Virus record (IMG/VR): IMGVR_UViG_3300031957_000640
Span: 1-46,001 of that record
Direction: 5' to 3' (one strand)
Source: a virus
DNA length: 46,001 bases
The notes under the pieces are model-generated. The model was not told where the DNA came from. It did no database searches and saw nothing but the letters and a program-made list of their open reading frames with translations. How positions within the stretch are numbered: the first letter of the stretch is position 1; the number at the start of each line of letters is the position of its first letter. Position numbers and translations under genes: made by a program. This document shows positions 21,533 through 29,622 of this stretch, piece by piece.

Positions 21533-23444
21533 CTATTTACCTACAGAGTATCAGACGTTTATACATGCGTCTAGATATGCACGTTGGTTAGAAGAAGAAG
21601 GTAGAAGAGAAAGTTGGATTGAAACAGTATCTAGGTTTAGTAACTTCTTTCAAGGACATTTAGATAAAAATTTAGGTGTTGTCTTACCTCCAGAAGTATG
21701 GAGAAGAATAGAAGATAGTATTATAGGACTACAAGTTATGCCTTCTATGAGAGCATTGATGACAGCAGGGCCTGCATTAGAAAGAGAAAACATCTCTGGA
21801 TATAATTGTTCTTATACTCCTATAGATAGTCCTCGTTCTTTTGATGAGATACTTTATATACTTATGAATGGTACAGGTGTAGGATTCTCTGTTGAAAGAG
21901 AAGGTGTTAATCAATTACCTACTATACCTGATAGAGAGTTTGAACAAACAGAAGATGTTATATCTATAGCTGATTCTAAAGAAGGATGGGCCAGAGGATT
22001 TAGAGATTTAATATCTTTTCTTTATACCAATAGAATACCTAAAGTAAATGTAAGTAAAGTAAGACCTGCAGGTGCTAGGTTAAATACCTTTGGTGGTAGG
22101 GCTAGTGGTCCTCAACCTTTAGTTAATCTAATTGATTTTACTATTAATAAATTTAAAGAAGCTAAAGGTAGAAAGCTATCCTCTATGGAGTGTCACGATA
22201 TTGTGTGTAAGACTGGTGAAGTTGTGGTTGTTGGTGGTGTGCGTAGGTCAGCCCTTATATCTCTGTCTAATTTATCAGACCAGAGATTAAGGGTTGCTAA
22301 GTCTGGTGCTTGGTGGGAGACAAATCCTGAGAGAGCATTAGCTAATAACTCAGTAGCATATACAGAAAAACCTGATGTAGGTATGTTTATGAAAGAATGG
22401 TTAGCATTATTTGAAAGTAAATCAGGTGAACGTGGTATTTTTAATAGAGCATCTGCTCAAGCAAAAGCTAAAGAAAATGGTAGACGTAAATCAGACTATG
22501 CATTTGGTACTAATCCTTGTAGTGAGATTATACTTAGACCTAATCAGTTCTGTAACTTAACTGAAGTAGTATGTAGACCTGCTGATACAGTAGAAACATT
22601 AAAGAATAAAATAGAAGTAGCTACTATACTAGGTACAATACAAGCTACACTTACTAACTTTGGTTATCTTAGAAAGAGATGGAAAGATAATACAGAAGAA
22701 GAAAGATTACTTGGTGTATCATTAACAGGTATCATGGATAATAGTATACTATCTAGAATGAGAAGTACGTTACCAGAAACACTACAAGATATGAAACAGA
22801 AAGCTGTGACAGTAAACAAGGAGTGGTCAGAGAAGTTAGGTATACCACAATCAACAGCTATTACTTGTGTTAAACCTTCAGGTACAGTTAGTCAGTTAGT
22901 AGATAGTGCTAGTGGTATTCATGCTAGACATAATCCTTATTACATTAGAACAGTAAGAGGAGATAAGAAAGACCCTCTAACAGAGTTTATGAAAGACCAA
23001 GGCATACCTTGTGAAGATGATGTAATGCAACCAAATAATGCTGTGTTCTCTTTTCCTATGAAGGCAGATTCTAATGCTGTATTTAGAAATGATATGACAG
23101 CTATAGAACAGCTAGAGATATGGAAGTGTTATGCGCAACATTGGTGTGAACATAAACCATCAGTAACTATATCAGTTAAAGAACACGAATGGGTTAATGT
23201 AGGTAACTGGTGTTGGAATAACTTTGATACATTATCTGGTATATCATTCTTACCTTTCTCTGACCATACATATCAACAGGCACCTTATCAAGACATAGAT
23301 AAAGCTACATATGAAGAGCTTGCTTCTAAGATGCCTGAGAATATTAACTGGTCTGAACTTAGTAAGTTTGAAAAAGAAGATACAACAAAAGGAGCACAAG
23401 AATTAGCATGTACTGCAGGTTCATGTGAACTAGTAGATATATAA
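21519..23444 (+). CDS. nrdJ: Class II (adenosylcobalamin-dependent) ribonucleotide reductase, monomeric type, 641 aa
   Basis: Converts ribonucleoside triphosphates to deoxy forms for phage DNA synthesis. The layout matches the Lactobacillus monomeric enzyme: C97 (in YNCSY) and C345 (in QFCNL) form the active-site pair. C334 and E336 in NPCSEI hold the thiyl and proton-transfer roles. The C-terminal C631-x4-C636 pair relays electrons. It needs B12 coenzyme, which the phage does not make, so the host must have it. Somewhat shorter than the 739-aa Lactobacillus protein. Last gene of the replication run. The glutaredoxin at 12048 is a plausible reductant. Confidence 0.9.
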   Translation: MAGNNYLPTEYQTFIHASRYARWLEEEGRRESWIETVSRFSNFFQGHLDKNLGVVLPPEVWRRIEDSIIGLQVMPSMRALMTAGPALERENISGYNCSYTPIDSPRSFDEILYILMNGTGVGFSVEREGVNQLPTIPDREFEQTEDVISIADSKEGWARGFRDLISFLYTNRIPKVNVSKVRPAGARLNTFGGRASGPQPLVNLIDFTINKFKEAKGRKLSSMECHDIVCKTGEVVVVGGVRRSALISLSNLSDQRLRVAKSGAWWETNPERALANNSVAYTEKPDVGMFMKEWLALFESKSGERGIFNRASAQAKAKENGRRKSDYAFGTNPCSEIILRPNQFCNLTEVVCRPADTVETLKNKIEVATILGTIQATLTNFGYLRKRWKDNTEEERLLGVSLTGIMDNSILSRMRSTLPETLQDMKQKAVTVNKEWSEKLGIPQSTAITCVKPSGTVSQLVDSASGIHARHNPYYIRTVRGDKKDPLTEFMKDQGIPCEDDVMQPNNAVFSFPMKADSNAVFRNDMTAIEQLEIWKCYAQHWCEHKPSVTISVKEHEWVNVGNWCWNNFDTLSGISFLPFSDHTYQQAPYQDIDKATYEELASKMPENINWSELSKFEKEDTTKGAQELACTAGSCELVDI

Positions 23445-23452
23445 GTTTTTTG

Positions 23453-23481
23453 TTGCATTCATATAAAAAATATGTTATAAT
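23453..23481 (+). promoter_or_regulatory. Sigma-70 promoter for the secreted-protein and transferase cassette
   Basis: TTGCAT (23453-23458), 17-base spacer, TATAAT (23476-23481) preceded by TGT. CATAT (23460-23464) and ATATG (23470-23474) form an inverted repeat ending one base before the -10. The promoter fills the 71-base gap between nrdJ and the 82-aa gene. Confidence 0.7.
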
Positions 23482-23515
23482 AGTAGTATTATAAAAAATA
23501 ATAAAAAGGAAAAAC

Positions 23516-23764
23516 ATGAGAATAATTTTAGTACTAATAATAAGTTTATTTACATTACAATTAAAAGCAGACCCTTGGTTTGATTCAATAGGTTATAGGT
23601 ATTATCATGATATGGATAATGAACGTAATGGTTCTAAGTTTAGAAGTTATTTAAAAAAGAAAATGTCTAATGGTAATAACTTAAAGATAGCATATGAGAG
23701 AACCAGAACAGGTATGGGTATAGAAGCAGGTACTGCATTTATTGATTATGAATTTAAGTTCTAG
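23516..23764 (+). CDS. Secreted or outer-membrane small protein, 82 aa
   Basis: The first 18 residues form a good signal peptide (MRIILVLIISLFTLQLKA, cleavage likely after LKA). The remaining about 64 residues have alternating Tyr/Phe-rich strands (IGYRYYHDMD ... AFIDYEFKF), ending in Phe as outer-membrane strands often do. It has its own promoter and an AAAAGGAAAAAC ribosome site. An exported phage protein made before lysis may alter the host envelope, for example superinfection exclusion. That role is inference. Confidence 0.65.
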   Translation: MRIILVLIISLFTLQLKADPWFDSIGYRYYHDMDNERNGSKFRSYLKKKMSNGNNLKIAYERTRTGMGIEAGTAFIDYEFKF

Positions 23765-23772
23765 GAGACAAT

Positions 23773-24561
23773 ATGAAAATTAGAAATGATATGGATACAG
23801 TATATATTGGCTATGACCCTAGAGAACATGCAGCTTATGAGGTATTAAAGTTCTCTATAGAAATCAGAGCTAAGAATCCTGTAAGAATTGTGCCTCTTAA
23901 AAAAGATGCATTGATTAGAAATGGTATGTTCAAAAGAAAGTCTAACAAGATGGGCAATCAACAGTATGATGAGATAGATGGTAGACCTTTCTCAACTGAT
24001 TTTAGTTTTACTAGATTTCTTGTACCACATCTAAACTTATATGAAGGTATGGCATTATATTTAGATACAGATATGTATTGTTATGGAGATATAACAGAAC
24101 TATTTGATATGTGCAGAGATAATTATTATCCTGTATGGGCAGTACATCATAAGTATAATGTAGATAAAGGTGTGAAGATGGATGGTCAGGCACAAGAACC
24201 TTATAATATGAAGAACTGGTCTAGCCTTATGATGTTTAATTGTGGTCATCACTATTTAGAAAACCTAAGTATTGATGCTATTAATACAGAGAAAGGTAGA
24301 TGGTTACATACATTTAAATGGTTGCCAGATGAGTCCTCAGATGTGGGACAGATACCTGAAGAATGGAACTGGCTTGACGGACATTCACCAGAGGATATGA
24401 AACCAAAGATTGTTCACTTTACAACAGGTGGGCCTTGGTTTTCTAAGTGGAAACCTAGAGGAACTACTGAAGGTAAGTATGCTGTGAAGTGGTGTGAAGA
24501 TGCTAGGTGGTTACAGATGAAAGGTATTATACCTAAAGAAAAGGATTATTTAATATCATGA
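23773..24561 (+). CDS. Glycosyltransferase, GT8-like, 262 aa
   Basis: Opens with a Rossmann-like strand VYIGYDPREHAAYEVL, and carries LYLDTDMY with a DxD metal and nucleotide-sugar motif at D98-D100. The closing HFTTGGPWFSKWKP segment is typical of GT-A retaining enzymes of the GT8 type. It would transfer a sugar to a host glycan or to a virion protein; the acceptor cannot be told. Starts nine bases after the secreted-protein stop and overlaps the next gene by four bases. Confidence 0.8.
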   Translation: MKIRNDMDTVYIGYDPREHAAYEVLKFSIEIRAKNPVRIVPLKKDALIRNGMFKRKSNKMGNQQYDEIDGRPFSTDFSFTRFLVPHLNLYEGMALYLDTDMYCYGDITELFDMCRDNYYPVWAVHHKYNVDKGVKMDGQAQEPYNMKNWSSLMMFNCGHHYLENLSIDAINTEKGRWLHTFKWLPDESSDVGQIPEEWNWLDGHSPEDMKPKIVHFTTGGPWFSKWKPRGTTEGKYAVKWCEDARWLQMKGIIPKEKDYLIS

Positions 24562-24785
24562 GAGAACTATCAGATACATTATATAAATCATTGAGATGTC
24601 ATTATAAAGCTGAAGTTAATAGAGCATTATATCAACTTGATTTAGCATTTCAAAAACCGGTAGCAATAGGAGAACATCCAAAGATAGTAGAAGATTCTAT
24701 TGTATTAATAAAACAATTAGCTGAAGCTGAAGAAGCTTTAGAAACATTAGAGAATAACTTTGGAGTATACAATGAAAAAAGTTAA
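24558..24785 (+). CDS. Unknown helical 75-aa protein in the transferase cassette
   Basis: Unrecognised. All-helical and acidic (MRELSDTLYKSLRCHYK ... AEEALETLENNF). Linked by ATGA to the GT8-like gene and by a 14-base overlap to the large transferase. It may be a small partner or adaptor for these enzymes (inference). Confidence 0.6.
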   Translation: MRELSDTLYKSLRCHYKAEVNRALYQLDLAFQKPVAIGEHPKIVEDSIVLIKQLAEAEEALETLENNFGVYNEKS

Positions 24786-27075
24786 TATCGTTACATCATT
24801 TAATGAAACTATATTAAAAAATAATGGTGTTCATTTATTAAGTTCTTTAAAAGAAAATTTAGATACTAAAATAAATGTTACTGCTTATCATCATGATTGT
24901 AAGTTAGATGCTTATTCATTACCTAAATATACTTATAAAAATTTACATGAAGTAAAAGAACATGAAGACTTTATAAAAAGATATGGTGAACATGATGGTA
25001 CAGAAGAAGGTAAGATACCATACAATGAAAAGTTAGATGCATTAAAGTGGTCACATAAAGTATTTGCCTTAACTGAAAAAGCATTTGAACTTGCAGAAGA
25101 AAGTAAAGATGCAGGTTGGTTAATATGGATTGATGCTGATTCTTATTTAACAAAAAGATTAACTGAACAAGATATGTTGTCTATGTTAAATGATAAAGCT
25201 GATGTTGTTTATAATCCTGATGAATCTTTCTTTATGGCTTTTAATTTAAATAAACAACCAGCATTAGATATTCTATCAGATTTACGTGGAGCTTATATAT
25301 TAGGTGAGATGGTTACATATAGAGAGTGGCATGATTATTATATTTTATCTAGACTATTAAATATATATCAAGCACATGGTATGAAAATAGATACAGCTCA
25401 ACAAGTATATAATTATTTATATCACTTTAAAGGTAGAACTGATTTATCAAAAGTTGCTTTAAGAGATGCAAAAGGTAATAGAATTTTTTCTTTACCTGAT
25501 ACTGTTTCATCAGATATTAAACCTAATAGATATGAACAGATACATCAAATAATGAAAACATATAAACCAAAATCTGTAATTGAAACAGGTACTTGGAATG
25601 GTGGTCGTGCTATTGAGATGGCATTAACAGCTTTTAAATATTCCGATACATTTACTTATCATGGTTATGATTTGTTTGAAGATGCTACTTTACAAACAGA
25701 CCAAGAAGAGTTTAATGCAAAGGCACATAACAAAATGTCTGCTGTTCAAGAAAGATTAAATTCATTTGCAGAACATATGAAAGATAATAAAAATAAAACT
25801 TTTAATTTTGAATTACATAAAGGAAATACAAGAGACATTTTAAAAGACCAAGGAGAGTGGTTTGATATGGCCTTTATTGGTGGTGGTAATAGTATTAAAA
25901 CTGTTGCTCATGATTATGAATGTGTTAAGAAAACACCTATCATAATGCTTGACCATTACTTTAGAGAAGATGATGATAAGATGGCTCCTAATGATGTATA
26001 CTGTGGAGTTAATAAAGTTTTAGAAAAAATAAAATCAAACAAAGAAATAAGAAAACATATACTACCTTCTGGTGACAAAGTTGTTGATGGTGGTTTTACT
26101 CATTTACTATTATTTTTAAATGATAAAAATTTACCTGATATACCAGGAGATTTAAAGAGAGTTCCTATTGTTGTTAATCCAAGGGACTGTGTACCTAAAG
26201 AATATATTAGAGATAATATTAAAGATAATATAAAATTAATATCTGATAAGAAGTTTATTCAAAAATGTAGAACAAATGATAAACATGCTATTATTATTTC
26301 TGGTGGACCTAATATAAACTATGATGAGTTAAAAGATACTATTAAAAAATATCCAGATGCTTTAACTGTTTGTGTTAAACATGCTTATCCAGGATTATTA
26401 AAAAATAATATTAAACCAGATATATGTATTTTATTAGACCCTAGGTCTGTTGATGGTATTAGTACACATGGTATTAAAAGAAAAGATTTACTAAAAGATA
26501 TTATACCAGAGACTAAATTTTTAGTAGCATCTATGACAGACCCTTCTGTTCTTAATTACTTAATAGAAAAGAAAGCTAACATCTGGGGTTGGCATGCTTT
26601 CACAGAATCTTTAAGAGATGATGAAGATAGAAAACAACAGATACAAAACAATCAAGTAAAAATAAGAGAAGACATTGGCTTACCTCAAGGTGCAACACTT
26701 ATTACAGGAGGTACTTGTGCAGCTATGAGAGCTATAGGTTTATTACATACTTTAGGTTTTAGAAGTATTCATTTATTTGGATTTGAATGTTCACTACCAG
26801 GAGAGCCTACAGAGGATATGAAAAAAGAAACTACAGGTGCTGATGATGAACCAAAGAGACCAAAGTACTTACAAGTTTCTGTAGAAAATAAATCTTACTG
26901 GACTACCGGAGAGCTACTAGCAATGGCACAGGATTGTGAGAAAACATTTAGTGATAAAAGTATGGGTATTCTTTTTTATTTTTATGGTAACAATTCTTTA
27001 GTATCAGAACTGTGGAAAAAATCTCAAGATAAACAAAACTTACCTACGTATGAGGATATGTTTAATGTACAATAG
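24772..27075 (+). CDS. Three-domain glycosyltransferase / methyltransferase-like / DUF115 protein, 767 aa
   Basis: Start at 24772 (MKKVNIVTSFNE) after TTTGGAG. Residues about 1-240 look like a GT-A glycosyltransferase with WIDADSY (D121, D123). Residues about 255-450 resemble a class I SAM methyltransferase: SVIETGTWNGG at 268-278, then HGYDLFED and FDMAFIGGG. Residues about 495-767 match the DUF115 (MAF/MptE-like) fold: IIISGGPN (G511-P513), KPDICILLDPR, then GGTCAAMRAI and IHLFGFECS. DUF115 proteins act in flagellin nonulosonate glycosylation and in archaeal pterin synthesis. The fusion implies stepwise building of a modified glycan. Target and activity are inferred from fold only. Confidence 0.75.
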   Translation: MKKVNIVTSFNETILKNNGVHLLSSLKENLDTKINVTAYHHDCKLDAYSLPKYTYKNLHEVKEHEDFIKRYGEHDGTEEGKIPYNEKLDALKWSHKVFALTEKAFELAEESKDAGWLIWIDADSYLTKRLTEQDMLSMLNDKADVVYNPDESFFMAFNLNKQPALDILSDLRGAYILGEMVTYREWHDYYILSRLLNIYQAHGMKIDTAQQVYNYLYHFKGRTDLSKVALRDAKGNRIFSLPDTVSSDIKPNRYEQIHQIMKTYKPKSVIETGTWNGGRAIEMALTAFKYSDTFTYHGYDLFEDATLQTDQEEFNAKAHNKMSAVQERLNSFAEHMKDNKNKTFNFELHKGNTRDILKDQGEWFDMAFIGGGNSIKTVAHDYECVKKTPIIMLDHYFREDDDKMAPNDVYCGVNKVLEKIKSNKEIRKHILPSGDKVVDGGFTHLLLFLNDKNLPDIPGDLKRVPIVVNPRDCVPKEYIRDNIKDNIKLISDKKFIQKCRTNDKHAIIISGGPNINYDELKDTIKKYPDALTVCVKHAYPGLLKNNIKPDICILLDPRSVDGISTHGIKRKDLLKDIIPETKFLVASMTDPSVLNYLIEKKANIWGWHAFTESLRDDEDRKQQIQNNQVKIREDIGLPQGATLITGGTCAAMRAIGLLHTLGFRSIHLFGFECSLPGEPTEDMKKETTGADDEPKRPKYLQVSVENKSYWTTGELLAMAQDCEKTFSDKSMGILFYFYGNNSLVSELWKKSQDKQNLPTYEDMFNVQ

Positions 27076-27712
27076 AGATAAGCCTTCTGAAGATTACAAT
27101 ACTCTTTTAGATGAGTATAAAACTTTTCATAAAAATAGTAAATATTTTAATGGAATATGTTTAGCTACTCATGTTGAAAAACTAATAGATGTTTCATCTT
27201 TAGAAAAACCTAAAAGTTTATTAGACTATGGTTGTGGTAAAGGTTTATTATATGATGATACTGATTATGATAAATTAGGTTTAAATAAAGAGGGTAGTAC
27301 TTTACCTAGTTCTTTACCTAAATTATTACAGTTAGATTATTATGCGTTATATGACCCTGCATATCCTAAACATAGTAAATTACCTAAAGGTAAGTATGAT
27401 GCTGTGATATGTACAGATGTAATAGAACATATAGATGAAAAAGATATTGATTGGATTCTAGAAGAAATATTTTCTTATAGTAGAAAGTTTGTCTTACTTA
27501 CTATTGCCTGTTATAAAGCATTAAAAACATTTAACAATGGTAGAAATGTACATGTTAATATAAAAACTCCAGAACATTGGAAAGAAAAATTATTACAGTT
27601 ACATAACAAACATCCACATCTAAATATATATTATAGTTTAGATGTGCTTGAAGATGAAGAAGCAGAAAAACTTAAATCTATAACAGAATGGAAATTAATA
27701 GAAAGGAAATAA
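27065..27712 (+). CDS. SAM-dependent class I methyltransferase, 215 aa
   Basis: Motif I LDYGCGKG at D54-G60, then CTDVIEHI with the acidic motif typical of Rossmann methyltransferases, and a closing strand region. Start 27065 (MYNRDKPSEDYN) is chosen over 27050 because GAGGA sits eight bases upstream. Overlaps the large transferase by 11 bases and ends the cassette. It is probably a small-molecule or sugar O/N-methyltransferase by context. A DNA methyltransferase is unlikely, as no target-base motif (DPPY or similar) is seen. Confidence 0.8.
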   Translation: MYNRDKPSEDYNTLLDEYKTFHKNSKYFNGICLATHVEKLIDVSSLEKPKSLLDYGCGKGLLYDDTDYDKLGLNKEGSTLPSSLPKLLQLDYYALYDPAYPKHSKLPKGKYDAVICTDVIEHIDEKDIDWILEEIFSYSRKFVLLTIACYKALKTFNNGRNVHVNIKTPEHWKEKLLQLHNKHPHLNIYYSLDVLEDEEAEKLKSITEWKLIERK

Positions 27713-27713
27713 T

Positions 27714-28112
27714 ATGGCACTACTAAGTTTGATTGGACCTGCTACAAAGTTATTAGGTAAGTTTATAGAAGATAAAGATGTAAAAAATAAACTTGCTCAT
27801 GAAGTAGCTACAATGGCAGAGAAGCATGCACAAGAATTAGCTAAAGGACAATTAGCAATAAACAAAGAAGAAGCAAAGTCTGGTAATATATTTATTGCCG
27901 GCTGGAGGCCCTTCATAGGTTGGGCATGTGGGGTTGCCTTAGTATGGCACTTTATTGCAGCTCCGTTTATTATTTTCTTTGCAGCACTATTCGGTGCAAC
28001 ATTACCAGCATTACCTGAGTTTGATATGGGAAGTTTAATGACTGTATTAATGGGTATGCTTGGACTTGGAGGCCTTAGAACTTTTGAGAAATATAAAAAA
28101 GTTACTAAGTGA
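27714..28112 (+). CDS. Holin of the GTA 3-TM type, 132 aa
   Basis: An amphipathic N-terminal half (residues 1-58, Lys/Glu/Ala-rich) is followed by the family signature AGWRPFIGWACGVALVW, two to three membrane segments (about 64-95 and 100-122) and a basic tail. It matches holins first described in gene transfer agents. It makes lesions in the inner membrane to time lysis. It lies on the opposite strand from the lysozyme-domain protein at 29623. GTGA overlap with the next gene. Confidence 0.85.
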   Translation: MALLSLIGPATKLLGKFIEDKDVKNKLAHEVATMAEKHAQELAKGQLAINKEEAKSGNIFIAGWRPFIGWACGVALVWHFIAAPFIIFFAALFGATLPALPEFDMGSLMTVLMGMLGLGGLRTFEKYKKVTK

Positions 28113-28315
28113 AGAAGAAAGTTATTGTTGAAGTGAGTATAGAAGAACCATTATGGGATATGTATAATGAATACTCATGTAATCAAATAAAATTAAAGTT
28201 TAAAAATACTAGGAAAAATAATAAGCCTGTTATTAATCATAGTATATGGATACCAAAAACTTATGAAGAATGGTTTAATAAAATAAAATTTCCCAAGGAG
28301 GGACAAAAAAAATGA
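28109..28315 (+). CDS. Unknown 68-aa protein with GTG start
   Basis: Unrecognised. GTG at 28109 overlaps the holin TGA (GTGA). Basic, with beta-strand-like sequence (KKKVIVEVSIEEPLW) and aromatic residues. Its 3' end holds the AAGGAGGGAC ribosome site of the next gene. Confidence 0.55.
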   Translation: MKKKVIVEVSIEEPLWDMYNEYSCNQIKLKFKNTRKNNKPVINHSIWIPKTYEEWFNKIKFPKEGQKK

Positions 28316-28473
28316 AACAAACAATTTATTTTGGAGTATTAGCACTGATATTAATTCTTGTACTTATATTTGCAAGAACTAGTTCAGAAATAATAGATGA
28401 GAATACACCTATTAAAAGCAGTAATGTTCTTGAAAAAGAATATGAAAAATACGAAATGAGTAATTACAGATAG
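28312..28473 (+). CDS. Single-pass membrane protein, 53 aa
   Basis: One N-terminal membrane helix (residues 5-20, IYFGVLALILILVLIF) and an acidic, charged 30-residue tail. The build resembles a small inner-membrane spanin or a lysis accessory peptide, and it sits three genes from the holin. No Cys for a lipobox. ATGA overlap upstream, TAGTG overlap downstream. Confidence 0.6.
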   Translation: MKQTIYFGVLALILILVLIFARTSSEIIDENTPIKSSNVLEKEYEKYEMSNYR

Positions 28474-28745
28474 TGGCAGAGTTTAAGAAACATACCCCTT
28501 ATAAAACTAAAGATTGGTATCTCAAGTGGGCATCATCTTTAGTTTTAATTGTGGGTATCATGCTTACATCACATAATATCTACCCATATAATTTATATGT
28601 TAGTTCTGTGGGTTTATTAGGTTGGACTGTTGTAGGATTCTGGTGGAATGATAGAGCAATTATGATTGTAAATCTTGTATCACTAGTAATATATGTAACA
28701 GGTCTAATTAATTATTTATTATTTACAATGACGAGTATAGATTAA
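28473..28745 (+). CDS. Three-helix membrane protein, 90 aa
   Basis: GTG at 28473 (TAGTG). Three hydrophobic segments at about residues 17-34, 41-58 and 64-84, with a conserved-looking WNDRAI between the second and third. Resembles small membrane proteins seen in marine phages and their hosts (possibly the DUF6552 type). Could assist lysis or alter the host membrane. Role unknown. Confidence 0.65.
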   Translation: MAEFKKHTPYKTKDWYLKWASSLVLIVGIMLTSHNIYPYNLYVSSVGLLGWTVVGFWWNDRAIMIVNLVSLVIYVTGLINYLLFTMTSID

Positions 28746-28746
28746 T

Positions 28747-29205
28747 ATGGCATTAAATGACCAACAAGAAAGATTTTGTCAGTCGTATATTTTGCATAGG
28801 AATGCTTCGGAAGCTGCTAGAGCTGCCGGTTATTCGCAAGAACATGCAGCACGACAGGGGCATAGACTACTACAAAACGAGGAAGTTGTCGAGAGGATTA
28901 CAGAGCTCGAACAAAACTTAACTACTGACGTAGATGTTATTACTGAGATAGAAAAACAATATGAATATGCTAGAACTAATGGACACACTAACAGTGCGAT
29001 TAAAGCTCTAGAGTTATTATCTCGAATCAGAGGGACTCAAGAAGAGAAAGAAGATATGACAGACCCTGTAAAACTTAAAGAAGATTTAGTAAAGTCTGCT
29101 AAGATAATGGGTAAAGATTTTTATTTTGATATAGCTAAAGAAGCTGGGTTTCTAGATAGAGGTAACAAGGTAGACAATGTAGATAATAAAGAACACAAAG
29201 AATAA
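28747..29205 (+). CDS. terS: Terminase small subunit, 152 aa
   Basis: DNA-recognition part of the packaging motor. The N-terminal helix-turn-helix pattern QERFCQSYILHRNASEAARA with AGYS, then HAARQGHRLL, is the standard terminase-2 signature. A helical oligomerisation region and a Lys/Asp-rich tail follow. Encoded 23 kb from terL and on the opposite strand, at the end of the plus-strand block. The last 54 bases overlap the 3' end of the minus-strand gene 29152-29598, marking the convergence point of the two transcription blocks. Confidence 0.9.
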   Translation: MALNDQQERFCQSYILHRNASEAARAAGYSQEHAARQGHRLLQNEEVVERITELEQNLTTDVDVITEIEKQYEYARTNGHTNSAIKALELLSRIRGTQEEKEDMTDPVKLKEDLVKSAKIMGKDFYFDIAKEAGFLDRGNKVDNVDNKEHKE

Positions 29206-29598
29206 TACACAACCACCTATAATAGTATTCTCTACCATCTTTCGTTGCTTTCTTCTCTCTTCTAGGATTGCTTCTTTTTTTTCTTTTCTTATCTGTGCTT
29301 GTATTCTTAGCACTTCATTCCATGCATTAGGGCCATGAGATAAATTTACAAAGTTACGTAATTCTCTTTCCATACGTTCTGCTTCTTTTACAGCAGCAAA
29401 AGTTTCTAATGCTTCTTCTTCTACAGAACCAAAAGACCTACTCTTTTTTTTCTTATGCCCATCCTTAACTGCTTGAATCGCACCCATCCATCTGCCCAAA
29501 TCCTTGGACATACTTTCTACTTGCTTACCTACTTTAAATCCTGATACAATAGTTTTGTATGCAGTCGTAGCTATACCTATCGCTGTAACTGGGTCCAT
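29152..29598 (-). CDS. Virion-associated or membrane protein of a marine phage family, 148 aa
   Basis: Starts MDPVTAIGIATTAYKTIVSG; the middle is a charged helical region (DLGRWMGAI, EEEALETFAAVKEAERMERE, GPNAWNEVLRIQAQIRKE). It ends in a strong membrane helix (about residues 125-147). This architecture recurs next to lysozyme and ejection-protein genes in marine podoviruses, as I recall, without an assigned role. The C-terminal anchor suggests action at the inner membrane. Last gene of the minus-strand late operon. Confidence 0.65.
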   Translation of the reverse strand: MDPVTAIGIATTAYKTIVSGFKVGKQVESMSKDLGRWMGAIQAVKDGHKKKKSRSFGSVEEEALETFAAVKEAERMERELRNFVNLSHGPNAWNEVLRIQAQIRKEKKEAILEERRKQRKMVENTIIGGCVLFFVFFIIYIVYLVTSI

Positions 29599-29622
29599 GT
29601 TTGCCTCTTAACTCTTAATGGA

